Shown piece by piece: positions 59,279 to 64,000 of a stretch of 64,000 nucleotides of DNA (positions are counted from its first letter, which is position 1; every line of letters starts with the position of its first letter). The notes beneath the pieces were generated by a model. That model did no database searches, was not told the DNA's origin, and saw nothing but the letters and a program-made list of their open reading frames with translations. The translations under genes were made by a program, and so were the position numbers. The DNA is from Myrica gale (taxonomy: Eukaryota; Streptophyta; Magnoliopsida; Fagales; Myricaceae). The stretch is taken from contig OZ005621.1 of assembly GCA_963930655.1 (NCBI GenBank), positions 17,905,001-17,969,000 on the forward strand, given 5' to 3'.

Positions 59279-59375
59279 GTCTATGAAAGTTCTGGAGGTT
59301 GGTAGACAGTGCAAGAGGCTTTGGTCTGGTCTATGGAAGTTCTAGAGGTTGGTAGACAGTGCATGAGGCTTTTAG
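59279..59375. repeat. Tandem duplication, 50-bp unit x2
   Basis: ctatgaaagttctggaggtt at 59281 repeats at 59331 with a few substitutions. It precedes 1.1 kb of sequence (59380-60480) with no gene and no element I could bound. Confidence 0.85.
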
Positions 59376-60604
59376 AAGGGTCTCTTAACAAACTAAAAGG
59401 TCTTAAGCTTTTTGTAGTGTATTCTGGAGTTTTTCTAGTAGTAAGGTCAGCTTATTATAAGACCAAGATTAGCTTGACAGACTTTATAACAAATTCATTT
59501 TTTAGCTTAGAAAATCCGCCCAAACCTCTTCTTTAACCTATAATACCTTTTTATCCTTACCAAAACTCTATATGAACATATTCCTAAGCCTCAAGCCTTA
59601 AGTACGTACATTGAAATTGCTTCTCTCATAAATAGTCTCTAGACCCATTTGTACTGTGTTTTCTCTCTCTAAGCCAAACACCCTCTATTTTGATATTTGA
59701 GTTTGAGAGATTCATTTATTCCCTCTAGTGGAAGGTTGCTGAAGTAGGAGATTGCTGGAAGAGTTGTTCCTTTCCTACTTGGTTTCTAAAAAGATCAAAT
59801 CACCAAGATTCAAGGTTCACGAGGGATTCTCAAGAAAGGTTATTGCTGAAGTTTTCAAGAGTGGAAGGGCTGACGAGTTCGTCGGCATTTAACGTTAGAA
59901 CTGATCGGAGTTGCTAGTCATTGAATTGTGTTCCAGGCACCAGCCCAAGAAGGTTTCTTGGGTGGCTTTATTGAAGATTGGAGGATCTGAAAAAGTGAAG
60001 GGTTTTTACTTGGGATCACCATCTTGTAAAGGTCGAAAGTTCTTAGTGGATCGATTGTTCGAAGTATTTGTCTCTTGGAGGATGACATTTTCAAGAGATT
60101 TTCACTTCGTAACCAAAATTGCTTTTGTTCTTTATCTTGGTTGGTTGCTTGTATAGCTTAAGTTGTTTATGTGATTTTCTTAATATCTATAATCATCTTT
60201 ATTGTTTTATTAAGCATCTGGTATCTTAGTTAAATAATCTTAAGATAAAGATTTTTCTGTTTTGTCATAAATTGTTTTACTGTAAAATTATTGTTGGTCT
60301 AAGATTTTACAGATTTGGTATATTCATGCGATTGATAGTTGTAGTGATATTTTTCTATGATAGAAAAAGGTAGTTGATTTTTTAAATACTTATTCACCCC
60401 TTCTAGGTATACTATTGAATCTAAACTTGATTTTCACTTTTGATGGTGCTGAATTCTATTCACCTCAACATACGAGTAATGTACTGCTATTAAGCCTTCT
60501 TTTTGTGTTACGTGATATGTGAGATAAAGAAAAAGATTCTTCTAGTGCTTAAGTCAGTATTTGAAAAATATTAATTGAGAAAATAACTTCAATGTGTCTT
60601 GTGA

Positions 60605-60773
60605 GGTGGTGTTTAATTGTTAAAATTTTGAGGTGTAGGAGTTGGTGAAAAAGTGAAGAAGCATATGATTTAAATGAATTTTTTAGATTTATTTAGAGTG
60701 AAAAGTGATGATTTGATGGACAAAGAACATTTTATATAGTTATTTTATTAGGGCCAAAATTTTGGCTCTTGAA
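60605..60773. mobile_element. Eroded Tourist-like MITE
   Basis: Contains ggtgaaaaagtgaaga, gagtgaaaagtgatgatttgatgg and terminal TTAAAATTTTG / CAAAATTTTGG motifs of the MITE family at 53055. Ends and TSD are not clear. Confidence 0.55.
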
Positions 60774-60789
60774 CATACCACATACTTGG

Positions 60790-61162
60790 TATGGCTAAGC
60801 AAAAGCGGACCGAAGACCGAACCAGACCACAAAATTGGACCGAATTTGTGGTTCGGTCCGGTCTTGATTGTGAAATCCACCAGTATGGTACAGACCAGAC
60901 CAAATTTATTAATATAAATAAAAAAAATATTTTTTTAACATTTTTAATGCAAATTACAAACTTAAAATTTTAATTTTAATTTAAACTTAAACTCTGTGTT
61001 TTGACATGTCCTTCCCCTTCGAAATTAACTTAAATAAATTAAAAAACAAAAAAAAAATTAAAAAATGAAATTGATTTGGCCCACTTAAATGGTCCAGACC
61101 GGTCCTCTATATAAGTACAATAGAAAATCCGGTCTGACCGGATTTCCACATGTGCAACCCTA
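60790..61162. mobile_element. Small hAT-like element with GGACCG/CCGGTC subterminal repeats
   Basis: 373 bp, flanked by atacttgg (60782-60789) and atacttgt (61163-61170), 7 of 8 identical. The right end GTGCAACCCTA gives a TAGGGTTGCAC-type terminus; the left end TATGGCTAAGC is eroded. Repeated ccggtc/gaccgg words near both ends resemble the arrangement in the element at 18285. Confidence 0.7.
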
Positions 61163-61685
61163 ATACTTGTGGATTTTTATACGTACAGTTGCCAGACCGA
61201 ATTTTCTGTTGTGCAGCCCTGATACTTGGAGATTTTTATATGTGTGCCGCTGCCTATGCCATACGGGAGGAGATGATGGCTGAGGAAGACACTGGAACCT
61301 ATCGTCTACGGATCTCCTTCTAGCTTCTTTTTAGGCTTAGATGGATTTTTATCAATCTCCGGGGGACCCATTTTGACTCAAATAGTTGTATACTTTAATT
61401 AAACGTATAGTTTAGGCTGAGTTGGTTGCAATGGCCTTTAATAATGACCTAAATGGGGCCATGCTCTTTTTCAAACTATAAAAGTCCAACAATTATTGTA
61501 ACGAAACTTTTTGTCATACGTGATTATTGCCCTCGAGAAAAAAGGGTTAATTACCCATTTAAATGGTGTTTGGTAACGAAAATTTTGATCTCTTTTGATA
61601 AATTGTTCTTCAGTTTTTAAATTGATTATAAAAATCACTGGGTTTATAATTTTTGTTAAAGAAGTCACTAAGTATATAATTTTAA

Positions 61686-62352
61686 GGCTTAAATGCACTC
61701 CATGCCCCTGGGGTATGCGAAAAGAGCAAATATGCCCCTGAGGTAAACAAAATCATTTTCATACCCCTGAGGTATACTTTCAGGAGCAAATATGCTCTTT
61801 CGTTATGTGCCGTTTGAAACCCTAACGGTAAATGCTGACGTGTCAAAATTAGACACGTTAGCACCAATCACAACTCGACACCTGGCATTTTCGAAATTTA
61901 AAAAAAAAAAAACAACAGATCTGAGGGAGAACGGCGCGAGGCGGCCGCGCGCCACCTCTGAGCAAGGGAGCCGCGGGGGTGGCTCGAGGCCACCCCTGGC
62001 GGCGCGCGCCGTTCGCGCGACGGGGGAGCCCAGATCTGGGCTCCCCCGTCGCTGGGGTGGCCCCTGCCGGCCACCCCTCGCGGCGGGGCTCCCTTCGCCG
62101 CTCGGGGGTTCTCCCCCCAGATCTGTTGTGTTTTTTTTTTATGTCTAAAATTCCAGGTGTCGAGTTGTGATTGGTGCTGACGTGTCTAATTTTGACACGT
62201 CAGCATTTACCGTTAGGATTTCAAACGGCACATAACGGAAGGACATATTTGCTCCTGAAAGTATACTTCAGGAGTATGAAAATGACTTTGTTTACCTCAG
62301 GGGCATATTTGCTCTTTCCGCATACCCCAAGGGCATGTGGTGCATTTAAGCC
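61686..62352. mobile_element. Foldback Mutator-like element with a GC-rich palindromic core
   Basis: 667 bp flanked by exact 9-bp TSD taattttaa (61677-61685 and 62353-62361). The terminal inverted repeats are about 230 bp long, starting GGCTTAAATGCACTCCATG and ending CATGTGGTGCATTTAAGCC. The centre (61921-62125) is far more GC-rich than anything nearby and includes a perfect 32-bp palindrome at 62019-62050 around CCCAGATCTGGG. The whole element could fold into one long hairpin. No transposase. Confidence 0.88.
62019..62050. repeat. Perfect 32-bp palindrome
   Basis: Each half is GACGGGGGAGCCCAGA or its complement. It forms the centre of the foldback element. Confidence 0.9.
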
Positions 62353-63080
62353 TAATTTTAAAGTTAGTGGTTCACACATCAGTTCTAATCTTAAATTTGT
62401 CACATCACTCAATTTTTTTAAATAATTTAATTTTTTTATTCATTAAAAATAAAAAACTTAAAAAATTTATAATTCACGTGATTTTAATTTTAGGTGACAC
62501 GTGTGAACTTATGACTGGACGTGTAAATCGTTAACTTTATATATAGAAGTTTCAAACTCAATGATCTTTGAAATCAATTTAAAAACCGAAAGGCAATTTA
62601 TTAAAAATTGTCAAAATTTAGAGATTAATGAGTACATAATCCAGAAAAAGGACACTAGTAAGAAATGCGACAACTTGATGGAGAAATTAAGAATATGTTA
62701 AGGTGGCCTTTAGTTTGTAAGAGAATTTTCATAGTTTGACTTTTTATGATAGTGCAAAAAAATGTTGAAAAAGTTAAGAATGTTTGATTATAACAGGATT
62801 TTTATAGGAGTTTGTTAAAAATTAAGAAGAAATACGGTTTGATGACATTTTTTAATGAAAAATAATCGAGTTTGTTAAAAAGAAAAAGAGAAGAATTGAT
62901 GTAGTTTTTTTAAAAATAAATAAAAATGATTGAAATTAGTGTGAGAAGGTATTAAAATTTGTGTAAAAAAAACTTTAAAAATTTGATGTTTGAGTGTAAA
63001 AATTAGTTTTTGAAAAATTTTCTTAAAAAGTTCAATTTTTTCCTAACCACTCACGATTTCGATATACCTTGTATTTCTAA

Positions 63081-63275
63081 GGTCTTGTTTGAGCCCAATA
63101 ATTTGGGCTTAAAAACTTAAGTTTAATAATAAAAAATTTATCATATATTTTTTAATTATTATAATATTTATTAAAAATCTTTTCTCTTCACTTTTTCACC
63201 AACTCTCATAACATATCTTTACTTTATAATATTTCTCAAACCTCAAACCCAAAATTTTCACCCTCAAACATCCCC
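63081..63275. mobile_element. Tourist-like MITE
   Basis: 195 bp, GGTCTTGTTTGAG...CTCAAACATCCCC, TSD TAA at 63078-63080 and 63276-63278. Contains cttcactttttcacc like the copies in the gypsy LTR and lies in the same orientation. Confidence 0.85.
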
Positions 63276-63278
63276 TAA

Positions 63279-64000
63279 AATTGAGTTCTTTGAGTTGTTT
63301 CGCGCAACAATCGTCAAAGCTTTAGTAATTTTTTTTGGTAGTGTTTTACGAGAATGACCCACAAATTTTACAGCCTAAATGCTACCAGAGAGAATTTTTA
63401 TTTCAGAGGTGTAGTTTGTACTGAGGAGGAAAGCAAGGTCAGAGTTATAAGATAGATTAAAGGGTTAAATATATTTTGTACCTTTTTATATTTAGAAGTG
63501 TTGACACATTGCACTCCAATGTTTCAAAACCCAATAGGAGAAATTTGTGACTTGTTTAAAGCTTATTTAATCGTTATTTGTTTAAAATTCAAGGTAATAT
63601 GACTATCTAACAGGTATTGAGGTTACTTATAAACGATTACCTTTTAATTTGACAAATTTCACTCCGGAGGTACAAATCGTTGGAAGAGATAACATAATGA
63701 GTTCAATATCTCAAAATGCAACGTGTCTACACCCCAAACATAAAATGTTCAAAATGTATTTAACCCTAGATTAAAACATGCTATACAACCATTTGACAAG
63801 CTCACTTATAACCAGCTAGTAGTCTGAATTATATCGATGGGTAAAACGTGCGTGGTTGTTGCTCTTTCTTCCTGCATGACAAGAGGACACGAGTGGTTCA
63901 TATTTTGATAAGAATGCAAACAAAACTGGCATTCAAAAATATGGTTCATGAGCTCTTCCCTATCCAACAGGACCGCAACCCAGAGTGGTCCCCTCGTCTC
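63279..64000. other. Intergenic sequence to the window edge
   Basis: AT-rich; no gene or bounded element could be supported. Confidence 0.5.

Noticed and set aside
59270..60480. Possible LTR (text near 60390 resembles the 'attcacccc' end of some copia LTRs)
   Set aside because: No TG...CA pair with a matching 5-bp TSD could be found, and no PBS or coding sequence follows.
61792..62170. Arg/Pro-rich open frames
   Set aside because: Produced by the GC-rich core of the foldback element; a palindrome gives open frames on both strands.
62690..63000. AT-rich stretch with repeated tttgttaaaa words, possible MITE
   Set aside because: No inverted ends or TSD could be matched; simple AT-rich composition is enough to explain it.
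1..64000. CRISPR arrays, operons, biosynthetic clusters, tRNA or rRNA genes, organelle insertions
   Set aside because: None seen. The window is plant nuclear DNA with ordinary spliced genes and transposable elements; I found no evidence for an undescribed multi-gene system.

Overview
The window is nuclear DNA of a flowering plant, most likely a woody eudicot. Genes are split by GT-AG introns, introns and spacers are AT-rich, and most of the sequence outside exons is transposable-element debris (LINE, Ty3/gypsy, hAT-like, Mutator-like and Tourist-like elements). The species cannot be named from sequence alone.

Five protein genes can be rebuilt exon by exon: a Raf-type MAPKKK of the EDR1/SIS8 group (+, 1281-14109, 5' end outside the window), an FKBP17-2-like plastid immunophilin (+, 15074-16514, broken), a DUF1295 / steroid-5-alpha-reductase-like membrane protein (+, 19955-28656, broken), golgin candidate 2 (-, 43702-32318) and a RABA6-type Rab GTPase (-, 50145-47095). 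From memory of the Arabidopsis map this order matches At1g18160-At1g18170-At1g18180-At1g18190-At1g18200 and its duplicate around At1g73640-At1g73660. The kinase, golgin and Rab are open throughout. The two middle genes carry several independent lesions, which looks like fractionation of one copy of a duplicated block.

Layout: 1-14.1 kb kinase gene, with a 4.2 kb intron holding an old LINE remnant that was itself hit by an ORF1-only 'half-LINE'; 14.1-16.5 kb FKBP pseudogene; 18.3-19.8 kb a CCGG-rich hAT-like element; 20.0-28.7 kb the DUF1295 pseudogene, interrupted three codons after its ATG by a 5.7 kb Ty3/gypsy element whose 5' LTR carries a MITE inside a MITE; 32.3-43.7 kb the golgin gene with a 4.6 kb intron holding a 5'-truncated LINE and a hAT-like element; 45.3-46.8 kb repeats; 47.1-50.1 kb the Rab gene; 50.4-64 kb gene-free and repeat-rich, with a solo LTR, hAT-like, Mutator-like and Tourist-like elements and a poly(A) retro-insertion.

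Most element calls rest on target-site duplications (TSDs) read directly: 15-19 bp for LINE-type insertions, 5 bp for LTR elements, 8 bp for hAT-like, 9 bp for Mutator-like and 3 bp (TTA/TAA) for Tourist-like. I found no evidence for a new gene system, CRISPR, operon or biosynthetic cluster. The most unusual observations are two extremely short LINE insertions (14 and 26 bp between 19-bp TSDs), the half-LINE, the four-deep nesting in the DUF1295 gene, and an 8-bp insertion in that gene that resembles a hAT excision footprint.
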